Of a DNA stretch of 64,000 bases, positions 26,910-36,624 are shown piece by piece. The notes below the pieces were generated by a model. That model had not been told where the DNA came from. It made no database searches and saw only the letters and a list, made by a program, of their open reading frames with translations. Source of the DNA: Telluribacter humicola (lineage in GTDB: Bacteria; Bacteroidota; Bacteroidia; Cytophagales; Spirosomataceae); assembly GCF_017355935.1 (NCBI RefSeq), contig NZ_JAFIQT010000001.1, positions 496,001-560,000 on the forward strand, read 5' to 3'. Within the stretch, counting starts at the first letter, position 1. Every line of letters begins with the position of its first letter. Position numbers and translations under genes: made by a program.

Positions 26910-28397
26910 ATGTATTTTATTGGTTTTGACGTTGGTAGCTCGTCCGTAAAAGCCTGCCTCCTCGATGCTGACACGGGAACAACCGTGGCCTCGGCATTTT
27001 ACCCTGAGACCGAAATGGCTCTGTCGTCACCCCAGCCCGGATTTGCTGAGCAGCATCCCGATCAGTGGTGGAAAAATGCCTGTCTGGCGTCGCAGGCAGT
27101 GATGCAGAAGGCTATGGTACCGGCCGAAGAGGTAAAAGCCATTGGTATATCCTACCAGATGCACGGCCTGGTAGTAGTGGATAAAGACTTGAATGTACTG
27201 CGTCCCTCCATCATCTGGTGTGATAGCCGGGCCGTGGGCATAGGCAATAAGGCATTTCAGGACCTGGGCGCGGAGGTAGTACTGCCGCACTTGCTCAATT
27301 CGCCCGGTAACTTTACGGCTTCCAAGCTGGCCTGGGTCAAGGAAAATGAACCTGACATCTACGCCAAAGTCCATAAGTTTATGCTTCCCGGCGACTACCT
27401 GGCGGCTCGTATGACCGGTGAGGTCGTGACTACACCATCGGGTCTGTCAGAAGGAGTACTCTGGGATTTTCTGGATGAGCAGCCTGCCGGCTTCCTGCTG
27501 GACTACTTCGGTTTCAGTACTGATATGATTCCTACCGTAGTACCTACCTTCAGCAACCAGGGCGAACTAACGGCTGAGGCCGCCGAAGCACTCGGACTGG
27601 CTGCCGGTACTCCCGTTGCATACCGCGCCGGTGACCAACCCAACAATGCTTTTTCGCTTAACGTACTCGAGCCCGGTGAAGTAGCCGCTACGGCTGGTAC
27701 TTCGGGGGTAGTATACGGGGTAAGCGACCAGACCAAATATGACTCCAAGTCACGGGTTAATACCTTCCTGCACGTCAACCATATGCTGGGCAGCCCACGC
27801 TATGGGGTACTCCTGTGCGTGAATGGTACCGGTATCCTCAATAGCTGGCTCCGCAATACGCTGCTGCAGGGTACTATATCCTACTCCAAAATGAACGAAC
27901 TGGCCGCGCAGGCCCCTATCGGTGCCGACGGGCTGGTGTGCCTGCCTTTCGGAAACGGAGCCGAGCGTGAGCTGGAAAATAAAGACTTGGGAGCTGCCTT
28001 CCGGGGATTACAGTTCAATCGCCACGGCATGAACCACTGGATCAGAGCTTCGCAGGAGGGAATTGTATTTGCACTGTACTACGGGATGCGCGTGATGGAA
28101 ACCCTTGGGGTGTCGCTGAAGCGGGTACGGGCCGGAGAAGCTAACATGTTCCTGAGCCCGATCTTCCGTGAAACCTTCGCTAACGTATCGGGAGCTACCA
28201 TAGAACTATACAATACCGACGGAGCGCAGGGCGCAGCCCGGGCGGCTGGCCTGGGGGTAGGCTACTACAAGAGCCGTGAAGATGCCTTCACCGGGCTTAC
28301 CGCCGTGCAGACCATTGAGCCGGATGCGTCCCGGCAGGTGGCTACCCGGGAGGCATTTGCCCGATGGACGGCCGCTCTGGAAGAAGGTAAGAGATAA
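26910..28397 (+). CDS. xylB: Xylulokinase (FGGY carbohydrate kinase)
   Basis: 495 residues phosphorylating a ketose, most likely D-xylulose. The N-terminal FGGY signature is FIGFDVGSSSVKACLLDADT, the substrate region is GISYQMHGLVVVDKDL and IIWCDSRA, and the second ATPase fold has GEVAATAGTSGVVYG and PFGNGAERELENKDLGAAF. No xylose isomerase or transporter is adjacent, so the sugar assignment rests on similarity alone. A promoter box and a terminator delimit a single-gene unit. Confidence 0.9.
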   Translation: MYFIGFDVGSSSVKACLLDADTGTTVASAFYPETEMALSSPQPGFAEQHPDQWWKNACLASQAVMQKAMVPAEEVKAIGISYQMHGLVVVDKDLNVLRPSIIWCDSRAVGIGNKAFQDLGAEVVLPHLLNSPGNFTASKLAWVKENEPDIYAKVHKFMLPGDYLAARMTGEVVTTPSGLSEGVLWDFLDEQPAGFLLDYFGFSTDMIPTVVPTFSNQGELTAEAAEALGLAAGTPVAYRAGDQPNNAFSLNVLEPGEVAATAGTSGVVYGVSDQTKYDSKSRVNTFLHVNHMLGSPRYGVLLCVNGTGILNSWLRNTLLQGTISYSKMNELAAQAPIGADGLVCLPFGNGAERELENKDLGAAFRGLQFNRHGMNHWIRASQEGIVFALYYGMRVMETLGVSLKRVRAGEANMFLSPIFRETFANVSGATIELYNTDGAQGAARAAGLGVGYYKSREDAFTGLTAVQTIEPDASRQVATREAFARWTAALEEGKR

Positions 28398-28403
28398 AAA
28401 AGA

Positions 28404-28430
28404 AGAGGCAGCCCTAAGGCTGCCTCTCTT
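28404..28430 (+). terminator. Terminator after xylB
   Basis: agaggcagcc (28404-28413) and ggctgcctct (28418-28427) pair perfectly with loop ctaa. It lies between convergent genes. Confidence 0.85.
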
Positions 28431-28454
28431 GCAATATAGTCTATTCAGATTCTG

Positions 28455-29033
28455 TTAGTTCAGCTTCTTGACGTCAATCTTACGGATGACGTCTTTCTTG
28501 TTGAAAAGAATCCGCCATACCGCAAAGGGTATAGCCTGCTGATTGTAGCAAGACTTACTAATAATATTATCGGCCGGAACGGGTGAATTGTATACAAACA
28601 GAGTATCGTTGAGGCGCTGGATATTGTCCGACTGGGGGAGGTTCTTTTCGGTATTGTAGAGGTAGGCGTCGAGCAGCTCCCGCTCCTTGGCCGTATAGGC
28701 CGGATTCTTTATATCATCCAGGCCAAGCAACTGTACCTGTACACCATACTCTTTTTTGAGGGCAGCCAGTACCGGTAACTGCTGTAAGTTACTTCCACAC
28801 AGTTCGGCGGCTTTTTCAGGATTGCTGGTAAGGGAGTCGGTCAGGGCCTTCTGCGAAATAGCTGCGATCTGTCGTCCCCATTGGTCCACAGTCGAAATCA
28901 ACTGCACGTCAGTAATCCGTTTGATCTTCGAATTCCTGATTTCCTCACTAAGTTCCTTGGTATTGCCTACGCGGTTCTCTATGTTACAGCTTGTAACGAT
29001 CAGTAGCAGAAGTATATAGAAATATCGGGTCAT
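28455..29033 (-). CDS. Lipoprotein, possibly Tll0287-like (DUF3365) without heme motif
   Basis: 192 residues. The N-terminus YFYILLLLIVTSCN is a lipoprotein signal with a lipobox Cys. The central part, AAELCGSNLQQLP followed by YGVQVQLLGLDDIKNPAYTA and KERELLDAYLYN, resembles the Tll0287-like sensor/heme domain in order and spacing. The CxxCH heme site expected near the C-terminus reads KSCYNQQ, so heme attachment is unlikely. The closing IPFAVWRILF also fits the family. The assignment is tentative; function is unknown. It is convergent with xylB. Confidence 0.55.
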   Translation of the reverse strand: MTRYFYILLLLIVTSCNIENRVGNTKELSEEIRNSKIKRITDVQLISTVDQWGRQIAAISQKALTDSLTSNPEKAAELCGSNLQQLPVLAALKKEYGVQVQLLGLDDIKNPAYTAKERELLDAYLYNTEKNLPQSDNIQRLNDTLFVYNSPVPADNIISKSCYNQQAIPFAVWRILFNKKDVIRKIDVKKLN

Positions 29034-29149
29034 AGTTAGTAAGTGTAAGTAGTAAAGCCGGTGTAAATCTCGTAAACGAAACGATATATATCCTAATGGA
29101 GTTCATATAGTATATCAGTACCCACACAGGTACATCACTGTAAATTACG

Positions 29150-29157
29150 TATCTTTG
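29150..29157 (+). promoter_or_regulatory. -7 box (TATCTTTG) for prfA
   Basis: An exact TAnnTTTG match 54 bp before the prfA ATG at 29211. Confidence 0.55.
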
Positions 29158-29210
29158 CGGTGCCGCTCAGGTGGCATTGCCTGATAGACAGGAAATGATA
29201 TTCAAGGACT

Positions 29211-30284
29211 ATGCAAGATAAATTAGAAGCATTAAAAGAGCGATTTGAAGAAGTATCGCAGCAAATTATACAGCCCGAAGTTGTTTCGGACGCCAAGCGT
29301 TATTCCAAGTTGAGTAAAGAGTATAAAGACCTGGAAAAAATAGTAGTACAATACCAGGCTTATCAAAAACTGCTAAAAGATATAGCAGGAGCCAAAGAAC
29401 TCATCTCAACTGAAAAGGACGAGGATCTGCGTGAAATGGCAAAAGAGGAGCTCAATGAGCTGCAGCCGCAGAAGGAAGTAATGGAAGCGGCGCTGAAGGA
29501 TATGCTGATTCCTAAAGATCCCAACGACAGCCGCAACATCATTCTGGAAATAAGAGGAGGTACCGGTGGGGACGAAGCGGCTATATTTGCGGGCGATCTG
29601 TTCCGGATGTACCAGCGCTTCTGCGAGCAGATGGGCTGGAGGCTATCAGTGATGGACTATACCGAAGGTACCAACGGGGGCTACAAGGAAATTATAAGTA
29701 AGGTAGAAGGGGAAGACGTATACGGTAAACTTAAATTTGAATCGGGTGTACATCGTGTGCAGCGGGTACCGGCTACAGAGTCACAGGGACGTATTCATAC
29801 GTCAGCAGCCACGGTAGCGGTGCTGCCTGAGGCCGAAGAGGTAGATGTGGAAATTAATATGAACGATGTCCGGGTAGATACCTTCAACTCATCCGGAGCG
29901 GGTGGACAGTCCGTAAACACTACGTATTCGGCGGTTCGACTCACGCACATTCCATCGGGCTTGGTTGTGAGCTGTCAGGATGAGCGTTCGCAGCTTAAGA
30001 ACAAGGATAAAGCCCTGGGCGTACTGCGCTCACGTCTGTACGAAATTGAACTTAAAAAGCAGAATGACGCCATTAGTTCACACCGTAAGTCGATGATAGG
30101 AAGTGGCGACCGTTCCGATAAGATCCGTACCTACAACTATCCTCAAAGCCGCGTAACAGATCACCGCATTGGCTATACAGTTCATAACCTGCCAACTGTT
30201 ATGGAGGGGGATATTGGCGACTTTATCGATCAGTTACGCATAGCCGAAAACGCCGAGCGTATGCAGGAGGGAGAGGCTGTATAA
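29211..30284 (+). CDS. prfA: Peptide chain release factor 1
   Basis: 357 residues, normal for RF1. It recognises UAA/UAG stops and releases the peptide. The catalytic GGQ lies in [17 protein letters not shown], the RF domain signature is [21 protein letters not shown], and the stop-codon region reads [21 protein letters not shown] terminator follows; the gene appears monocistronic. Confidence 0.97.
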   Translation: MQDKLEALKERFEEVSQQIIQPEVVSDAKRYSKLSKEYKDLEKIVVQYQAYQKLLKDIAGAKELISTEKDEDLREMAKEELNELQPQKEVMEAALKDMLIPKDPNDSRNIILEIRGGTGGDEAAIFAGDLFRMYQRFCEQMGWRLSVMDYTEGTNGGYKEIISKVEGEDVYGKLKFESGVHRVQRVPATESQGRIHTSAATVAVLPEAEEVDVEINMNDVRVDTFNSSGAGGQSVNTTYSAVRLTHIPSGLVVSCQDERSQLKNKDKALGVLRSRLYEIELKKQNDAISSHRKSMIGSGDRSDKIRTYNYPQSRVTDHRIGYTVHNLPTVMEGDIGDFIDQLRIAENAERMQEGEAV

Positions 30285-30312
30285 GTCAGGTCTTAGCTTT
30301 CAATATAAAAAG

Positions 30313-30344
30313 AGCCCCTGCCGCACATGCGGCAGGGGCTTATC
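30313..30344. terminator. Terminator between prfA and the convergent thioredoxin-fold gene
   Basis: agcccctgccgca (30313-30325) and tgcggcaggggct (30328-30340) are perfect complements, with A-rich sequence before and T-rich after, usable in both directions. Confidence 0.88.
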
Positions 30345-30362
30345 TGTTTCTTATAGCCTTTG

Positions 30363-30917
30363 TTACTTGTACAGCTTCGGATAGGTCTCGGCTTTGTACT
30401 TGTCGAAAGGTACCTTCTGATAGTGATTATCGCCAATGAAGGTAATGACCTCGTGAAATTCCTTTGTTTTAAGGTAGCCTGGTAGCGGCTGGATCATCTG
30501 CATTTTTTCATCCAGGAAAACCGTCGTAGGGTAGCTGGGCTGGTTGTTGGTCAGGCTCAGGGCCAGCTGGTGTACCCCGCTTTTGCCCTGTGATACATAC
30601 ACAAATTTCTGCTGCCCCAGAGTAACGGGCTCGCGCTGCTCGGCGTTGAACTTTACGGGGTAGTAGTTCTTATTAATATACTCAGCCACTTTGGCGTTAG
30701 AGTAGGTTTCGCGATCCATCACCTTGCACCAGCCGCACCAGTCGGTATACACATCCACCAGGATCTTGCGGGGCTCTTTCTGCATACGGGCGTACGCCTG
30801 CTCCATGGTCAGCCACTGCACCTTGTCGGCTTTGGGCGAAGTAGTATCAGGGCGCAGCGCCAGCAGCGAAGTAAATAGTATACTGGCCAGTACAGCCAGG
30901 GTAGCTTGTCGTTTCAT
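30363..30917 (-). CDS. Exported thioredoxin-fold protein (DUF255-like) with CGWC site
   Basis: 184 residues with a signal peptide (LAVLASILFTSLLALRP). A thioredoxin fold carries the redox pair in VYTDWCGWCKVMDRETY and the cis-Pro in NQPSYPTTVFLDEK. The N-terminal WLTMEQAYARMQKEPRKILV and the spacing match the DUF255/SoxW-like single-domain periplasmic proteins of Bacteroidota. It probably reduces or repairs periplasmic disulfides; the partner is unknown. It lies downstream of, and codirectional with, the PAS kinase gene (72-bp gap). Confidence 0.9.
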   Translation of the reverse strand: MKRQATLAVLASILFTSLLALRPDTTSPKADKVQWLTMEQAYARMQKEPRKILVDVYTDWCGWCKVMDRETYSNAKVAEYINKNYYPVKFNAEQREPVTLGQQKFVYVSQGKSGVHQLALSLTNNQPSYPTTVFLDEKMQMIQPLPGYLKTKEFHEVITFIGDNHYQKVPFDKYKAETYPKLYK

Positions 30918-30989
30918 AACGGATGAGGATCTTGTTGATTAACTTTTATTCAGAACTTATTTCAAACAAGAAACGTGCCCTGATTACAT

Positions 30990-33275
30990 TTAGTGGCTCA
31001 CAAGCGTCTTAAGCTTTTTGCTGATGGTGAAATAAAAGGTAGTCCCCTCTGAGCTGGATTTCAGCCATATTTTTCCCCGGTGGCGCTCTACGATGCGCTT
31101 ACAGATCGCCAGTCCGATACCCGTTCCCGAAAACTCGTCCTTCTTGTGGAGGCGCTGGAAGATGACAAATATCTTCTCAAAATAAGCTTCTTCGATACCA
31201 ATTCCGTTGTCCTTCACAAAGAAGACCCAGTTGCTGGTCTCTTCGTGACAACCTACTTCCACCACCGGCTTCTCGCTGGCGTTGTACTTCAGACCATTAC
31301 CGATCAGATTCTGAAACAGGGCAAACATCATCGAGTCTTCCCCTTTGATCATAGGCAGATCGTGGACAACTACCTCCGCGCCTTTTTCAAGGATCGTCTT
31401 CTGAAAGGCCTCAATTACGCTGCTGACCAAGGTATTACAGTTGATAGAACGCACTTCCGTATTGATATTACCGAGGCGTGCGTACTGGAGCAGGTCCTGA
31501 ATCAGGTTTTTCATCCGATCCGCAGCGCGCTTAACGGTCGTGATGTACCGTCGTCCGTTTTCATCCAGGCGGTCGCTGTACTTTCTCTCCAGCAATTCCA
31601 GAAACATGTTGACCGTGCGCAGGGGCTCCTGCAGGTCGTGCGATGCCACGTAGGCAAAGCGCTCCAGTTCCGCGTTGGATACAGCCAGGGCCTCGGCTCG
31701 TCTGGCTAGTTTTTCGTTCGCCTCCTGGAGTAGCTGTTCGGTTTGTTTAAGACCGGTGATATCCCTTCCTTCCGGAATAAGCAGAATAACATTTCCCTTG
31801 TCATCCCACACGGGTTTCAGGGAGAAGTCTATGATCATCCGCTGGTCATCTTTACCCGATATCTCTATTTCACGACGTACAAATTCGCCTCTTGCGGCTT
31901 TCTGAACATCCTCCCGCACCTCTTTTTGCAGCTCCGGCGAATAAGCAAACCAGGGAGCTTGCCAGAAAGGTTTTCCTTTGGTCTCTTCCGCCGTAGCCCC
32001 CACAAAGACCAGAGCAGCTTGATTTGTCTCTATGAGCGCCCCGTTGGGTTCTAGCAACCCAATGAACTGGTACATGGAGTTGAAGATGGCAACAAAGCGT
32101 TGGGAGGTTTTCTTCTCGGCCTTCTCTATACGCTTACGTTCAGAAATGTCAGTGGTAGTACCTACCATCCGGATAGCTTGTCCGCTGGCATCACGTTCTA
32201 CCACGCTGCCCCGGTTCAGTACCCAGCGGTAGCTACCATCTCTTTTACGGATACGGTGCTCGGTCCGGTAGTTCTGCGTCTGTCCGGCCATATGTTTTTC
32301 CAGGGCTTCGTATACGGACTGTTTATCATCCGGATGAATCAGGTCACTCCAGAAGCTGAAGTCAGAGTGGGTTTCATGGCTGTCCAGTCCCAGCAGTTGC
32401 CGGTGCTGCGGCGACATGTATATTTCGGGTACCTGAGGCTTCCAGTCCCACACCCCTATGCCGGAACCTTCCAGTGCCAGGTGCCAGCGCTGCTCAGTAT
32501 CTTTAATGGCTCGTTCCGCTATTTTTAGCTCTGTAATATCGCTGAATGATACTACTACGGCGGTGGGAATACTACCTCCCTGTTCAAAAACCGGCTCTGA
32601 GTTGATACTAATCCAGCTAAGGCTGCCATCAGCTTTATAGATGCCCATTACAACGCCCCGCAGGGACTTTCCAGACTGGAGGGTAATAGCGGAAGGATGG
32701 GTGTCGAAAGGAAACGGAGAGCCGTCTTCGTGGATACATCGCCATTGCGGATCGATAGGTGCGCGGCCCATGAGCTGCTCAACTGTAATACCCAGGATAC
32801 GCTCAACAGCCGGATTGCAAAGGATGATATCTGTATGAGTATGTACAATCATTCCCTCAGCCAGGGTACCCAGAAACGTATTGTACTGCTCCTGCTGACG
32901 GAGGAGTGACTCTCCTATGATCTTCGGATCGGAAATAATGCTGAAATGAAAGTTGTAGCCGTGTACTTCTTCCTTCCGTTTAAGGTTGTAGAATTTACCG
33001 CTAAGTAGCATAATGCTGCCATCGGGCAGGTGATAGCTGACTTGGCCTTCCCAGTTACCACTTTGCTGAAGCAGGTGAAATATTTCCAGTACATTGGATT
33101 CAACACTATGGATCTGTATTGTCTGCCGAATGCTTCTGCCTATAACTTCTTCTTCCTGATTAAGGTGTAATATTCTGATAGCAGCCGGATTCAGACTACT
33201 TATAACAAAGTCTGCGTCCGTCGAGATAATTCCTTCCGAAGCGTTGAGGTAGAAACACTCGTAAACGTCGTTCAT
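30990..33275 (-). CDS. Multi-PAS sensor histidine kinase
   Basis: 761 residues with no membrane helices. About four PAS/PAC modules occupy residues 1-510: IISTDADFVISSLNPAA, MIVHTHTDIILCNPAVERIL, a PAS_3 type with PEIYMSPQHRQLLGLDSHE plus IRKRDGSYRWVLNRG, and FIGLLEPNGALIETNQAA. The HisKA domain has its His in FAYVASHDLQEPLRTVN (near residue 545), and HATPase motifs are VKDNGIGIEEAYFEKIF and GTGIGLAICKRIV. This phytochrome-like kinase type often regulates light or redox responses. No receiver is encoded nearby. It is a paralogue of the kinase at 58979-60904. Confidence 0.93.
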   Translation of the reverse strand: MNDVYECFYLNASEGIISTDADFVISSLNPAAIRILHLNQEEEVIGRSIRQTIQIHSVESNVLEIFHLLQQSGNWEGQVSYHLPDGSIMLLSGKFYNLKRKEEVHGYNFHFSIISDPKIIGESLLRQQEQYNTFLGTLAEGMIVHTHTDIILCNPAVERILGITVEQLMGRAPIDPQWRCIHEDGSPFPFDTHPSAITLQSGKSLRGVVMGIYKADGSLSWISINSEPVFEQGGSIPTAVVVSFSDITELKIAERAIKDTEQRWHLALEGSGIGVWDWKPQVPEIYMSPQHRQLLGLDSHETHSDFSFWSDLIHPDDKQSVYEALEKHMAGQTQNYRTEHRIRKRDGSYRWVLNRGSVVERDASGQAIRMVGTTTDISERKRIEKAEKKTSQRFVAIFNSMYQFIGLLEPNGALIETNQAALVFVGATAEETKGKPFWQAPWFAYSPELQKEVREDVQKAARGEFVRREIEISGKDDQRMIIDFSLKPVWDDKGNVILLIPEGRDITGLKQTEQLLQEANEKLARRAEALAVSNAELERFAYVASHDLQEPLRTVNMFLELLERKYSDRLDENGRRYITTVKRAADRMKNLIQDLLQYARLGNINTEVRSINCNTLVSSVIEAFQKTILEKGAEVVVHDLPMIKGEDSMMFALFQNLIGNGLKYNASEKPVVEVGCHEETSNWVFFVKDNGIGIEEAYFEKIFVIFQRLHKKDEFSGTGIGLAICKRIVERHRGKIWLKSSSEGTTFYFTISKKLKTLVSH

Positions 33276-33411
33276 GCCAAACGAAAATAAATAGTATTAT
33301 GTAAAATATACAACTACGATAGCTGACACATAGTTTGATGAGGCTGGAGGTTCTCTCCGCTTACGACACGATACGATGTAAAGAATATAACGGTACAGTT
33401 ATGCCAATGTA

Positions 33412-33753
33412 TCAGCGGCTTTCTTCCACTACGGATTGTCCTGATGAGCCATCGCCACTGGTCCAGTGCCAGGTTTCGTGCAGGCGGATCCGGCCATCGG
33501 GCAGGAGCTCAGGTACGGAGCGGCATACTCCGGTCATCAACTCTCCGCTGCTATTGAGGTGGTGGTAGCGCATATCCAGAATGCCCTGTGGGTCAGCTTT
33601 GGCTATAAGTGAGCCTTTTATGACACTGCCTCCTGCGTATTCAGCCCATACAAGATCTCCCTGCTGATGATAGTAGAAAATGGTTTGGCTATCGACGTCA
33701 CCATTGTCGGTATTAGAGCTGGAACGGAAAGTTTTCTGATCGTAATGAATCAT
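33412..33753 (-). CDS. Small conserved protein of the group often labelled N-acetylglutamate synthase
   Basis: 113 residues, entirely beta-rich: TIFYYHQQGDLVWAEYAGG, GSLIAKADPQGILDMRYHHL, GELMTGVCRSVPELL and GRIRLHETWHWTSGDGS. The pattern resembles small Bacteroidota proteins that databases label n-acetylglutamate synthase; no GNAT or kinase fold is visible, so that label looks wrong. It may be a lipocalin-like or MORN-type ligand-binding barrel. It is divergent from the glyoxalase-fold gene with a 54-bp gap. Confidence 0.75.
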   Translation of the reverse strand: MIHYDQKTFRSSSNTDNGDVDSQTIFYYHQQGDLVWAEYAGGSVIKGSLIAKADPQGILDMRYHHLNSSGELMTGVCRSVPELLPDGRIRLHETWHWTSGDGSSGQSVVEESR

Positions 33754-33807
33754 AAGTAGTTGTGGAGATTCCTACGTAAATTAAGGAAAAATGATCGTAA
33801 TACTACT

Positions 33808-34176
33808 ATGAAAGTTAAACACGCGATACCTCTGATCAGAATTTTTGATGAAGCCAAGGCTCGCGCCTTCTACGTAGACTGGCTGGGGTTCAATGTTGAT
33901 TGGGAGCATCGATTTGAAGAGGGAGCACCCCTGTACATGCAGGTATCTCATCCCGCCGGGATCATGCTCCACCTGACCGAGCACCACGGCGACTGCACCC
34001 CGGGCACTAAGGTATTCGTTGATTGTGAAGGGTTGGAGGAGTATCACCAGTTGCTGATAGCCAAACAATACCGGTACAATCGTCCCGGCCTGGAGCAGGC
34101 GTTCTGGAATGCTCTCATTATGGAAGTAGTTGATCCTTTTGGGAATAAGCTCCTGTTCAGTCAGTCGATGGAGTAG
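33808..34176 (+). CDS. Glyoxalase/bleomycin-resistance-fold protein
   Basis: 122 residues from the ATG at 33808; a longer frame from 33760 lacks family similarity. The VOC fold pattern is IPLIRIFDEAKARAFYVDWL, then GIMLHLTEHHGDC and the C-terminal VVDPFGNKLLFSQ. This arrangement matches the group annotated glyoxalase superfamily or bleomycin resistance protein. The substrate is unknown; drug binding is possible but unproven. Confidence 0.87.
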   Translation: MKVKHAIPLIRIFDEAKARAFYVDWLGFNVDWEHRFEEGAPLYMQVSHPAGIMLHLTEHHGDCTPGTKVFVDCEGLEEYHQLLIAKQYRYNRPGLEQAFWNALIMEVVDPFGNKLLFSQSME

Positions 34177-34220
34177 TAGTTTTTACTCTTATGAAGAAGA
34201 TGACAGGGGCTTTAAATAAT

Positions 34221-34247
34221 GAAAGAGGCCCGCAAGCCTCTTTCAGA
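34221..34247. terminator. Bidirectional terminator between convergent genes
   Basis: gaaagaggc (34221-34229) pairs with gcctctttc (34236-34244), loop of 6 nt, between the glyoxalase-fold gene and the subtilase gene. Confidence 0.8.
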
Positions 34248-34260
34248 ATCATCTTCTCTT

Positions 34261-35428
34261 TTAACGCGTAGCCAGTGGATCTGGTTTTCCGTCGGGATCA
34301 CCATTAACGCTTCCACGTGTTTGAACTGAGCCCAGTAGTAGAATACCACATACGTGTGGAGCAGCCATAGAAGTACCGCTGATGGTATTGTAGCCTCCGC
34401 CTTTCCAGGTAGAAAGAATACTTACCCCCGGTGCACAATAGTCGATAGGTGGGTTACCGAAGTTTGAGAAAGAAGCGAATGCATCCGCAGAATTATGAGC
34501 CGAAACCGTATAGACATTGGTATGATTTACCCGGGCTGGAGAGGCTGTATTAGCATCAGCTGAGCTGTTACCGGCGGCAATGGCAAACTTAATACCCTTC
34601 CGCACTAAGTACAGCATTATCCAGAGCGCTTGAAATTCCGCCGCCCAAGCTCATGTTAGCAACGTCACCCGGCTTTGCATTGGTTGCTACATATTCAACA
34701 CCAGCAATAACGCCTGAGTTGGAACCACTACCGCTAGAGCTGAGTACTTTTACAGGTACTACTGTGGCACCCGCCGCTACCCCCACTACTCCTATGTTGT
34801 TGTTGAGAGCGGCTACAGTACCCGCTACGTGCGTGCCGTGGCCGTTGCCATCATCAGGCGTATTATCTCTGCCCGATGTAAATACTGACATACCACGCAT
34901 TTGGTCTACATTCAAATCCGCATGATCAAGGTCTATACCGGTATCGATAATCCAGGCAGTCTTGCCAGTACCGTCGCCAGCACCGCCTACTTTGGTGATA
35001 CCCCAGGGGGTAGTTTGAGCAGGCTGGGTAGAACCGCCACCGGGCTTACCACCTTTCTGTACAATCGTGACCTCATAGTCTTCTTCAATGTAGGCTACGG
35101 CCCCATCTTCAGACAGGGCTCGCAGCTGGGCAGGATTAAGCCTGGCTGAAAAGCCTTGTATAGCATTTGAATACACATAGCCCAGGTTGGCTTCGTCGGC
35201 TCCGTGCTTTTTCAGCAGGCCAAGGGCCTTGCCTTTCATCTGGGCACCTAAGCCTCTGATGGCGGCATCTTCCTTTAACACTACTACATACTGTCCTGGT
35301 ATAGGAGCTACTCCCTGACGGGCAGAGCGAAGCGTATTCGGCTCGGGAGTGGACTCTTGATCGCTATAGGGCTGACTACACCCAATAAGCAAGCCGATAA
35401 GGCTCGCAGCAAGGATACTCTTTTTCAT
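34261..35428 (-). pseudogene. Subtilisin-like S8 peptidase lipoprotein, broken by a single-base frameshift
   Basis: Two overlapping frames make one protease. The first (35428 to 34589) has a lipoprotein signal (ILAASLIGLLIGCSQ), an I9 propeptide region, catalytic Asp in AWIIDTGIDLDH and His in GNGHGTHVAGTVAALNN, then runs into a stop after VLSAEGY. The second (to 34261) resumes with KGIKFAIAAGNSSAD and holds the catalytic Ser in ISGTSMAAPHV. Deleting one G from gcggaaggg near 34600-34605 would restore VLSAAKGIKFAIAAGN, the expected reading. As written, the product lacks its Ser. Both parts are otherwise well conserved, so the break is recent or a sequencing error. Confidence 0.85.
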
Positions 35429-35624
35429 TGTACTGTTGATTAAGATGGATAATTAAGGGAATTTGTATTTTCTAGTTACCATTTTTTTATTCAATAATCC
35501 AATTTCTGGTTACAAAAGAAGGTGCCACTTAGTAACCGGTCAGAGCGGTAGTAGTAATGATGTAGAAAATGAAAATTTGGAGCAGGTGAGTACTCACACT
35601 ACCTCTGTGAAGCAACCATCCAGA

Positions 35625-36536
35625 CTACTTCCGTAGCGATACCATGACCCCTCCGCTGATGATCAATACGATACCTATGATCGTAGGCAGATCGGGAAAA
35701 GGGTCGCCCAGCCACAGGCCCAGTATAGAAGAGAATACAATGTTGGAGTAACCAATGGCGGCAACGCGACCGGCTTTGTCGTAGGTAAAGGCTTCGGTCA
35801 GGAATACCTGTCCTCCTACTGCTATGAGTCCCAGGGCGAATAGGGCCACCCACTGTACCACGGAAGTAGGCCAGTGAAAGGTACCAAGCAGGAAGTCAAA
35901 AGAGGTATCAGGGTAGTAGGCGCCAAGGATCATGGAGATAATGGGCATCACGATACCAGACAGCATAAAGGAGAGGATAATGGCGCGGGTATCGTAGTAC
36001 TGGCTCAGTTGTCGTATAGCCAGGTACGCGATAGAGGTCAGCAAGGCGTTGCTCAAGCCGATGGCGTGGTTGCGGAGGGGCATAGTCAGGTCGGGCCTGA
36101 ATACAAAAAGGACGCCGCCCAGTCCCACTGCAATGGCGGCCCATTCGCGGTAGGTAAGGGTTTCGCCTACGACCAGCCACGACAGCAGGGCCAGAAATAT
36201 GGGATACGTATATTGATAGGTTGTAGCCGCCCCCAGCCCCAGCGTTTGTACAGCGTAGAAGAATAAGTACAGCGATAGAGTACCTATAACTCCCCGAAAG
36301 ATGAGCAGCCCGAGCCGGCCGCCTTTTTGATTAAGTGGTCGCTTGATAACACTGGCTCCGACAAATACGACTCCTACAATATTACGGAACAGTACCAACT
36401 GAACTGTGTGAAAGTCAGCGCTGAGCCACTTGGCTATCGCGCCCACTACCCCAAAGCATACCACCGCTCCCAGCATGTACACTATGCCTTTTTGGGAAAC
36501 ACCGGTAGTAGGAATGTCGGAATGTACAGTAGACAA
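35625..36536 (-). CDS. DMT/EamA-family transporter
   Basis: About 300 residues with ten membrane helices in two EamA repeats (YMLGAVVCFGVVGAIAKWL at the start of the first; HAIGLSNALLTSIAYLAIRQ at the start of the second). It probably exports a metabolite; the substrate is unknown. The longest frame starts at a TTG at 36596, but a -7 box at 36553-36560 places transcription start downstream of that. A TTG at 36536 (giving STVHSDIP) or the ATG at 36476 are better candidates. It is divergent from the cobalamin riboswitch. Confidence 0.85.
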   Translation of the reverse strand: MSTVHSDIPTTGVSQKGIVYMLGAVVCFGVVGAIAKWLSADFHTVQLVLFRNIVGVVFVGASVIKRPLNQKGGRLGLLIFRGVIGTLSLYLFFYAVQTLGLGAATTYQYTYPIFLALLSWLVVGETLTYREWAAIAVGLGGVLFVFRPDLTMPLRNHAIGLSNALLTSIAYLAIRQLSQYYDTRAIILSFMLSGIVMPIISMILGAYYPDTSFDFLLGTFHWPTSVVQWVALFALGLIAVGGQVFLTEAFTYDKAGRVAAIGYSNIVFSSILGLWLGDPFPDLPTIIGIVLIISGGVMVSLRK

Positions 36537-36552
36537 AACAAGAGGTTTTGGG

Positions 36553-36560
36553 CAAAGGTA
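36553..36560 (-). promoter_or_regulatory. -7 box (TACCTTTG) for the DMT transporter gene
   Basis: Exact TAnnTTTG on the minus strand; used to choose the start at 36536 over 36596. The leader would be very short. Confidence 0.45.
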
Positions 36561-36606
36561 ATGGATTTCGGTTGATTGCGGATTTGGTACTTCCAACCGC
36601 GCTACG

Positions 36607-36614
36607 TACCTTTG
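36607..36614 (+). promoter_or_regulatory. -7 box (TACCTTTG) driving the cobalamin riboswitch
   Basis: Exact TAnnTTTG ending about 10 nt before the first riboswitch bases. Confidence 0.55.
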
Positions 36615-36624
36615 GCCCAGATTT

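Noticed and set aside
34580-34625. Programmed +1 frameshift in the subtilase
   Set aside because: No slippery heptamer, stimulatory structure or family precedent was seen; a plain indel is simpler.
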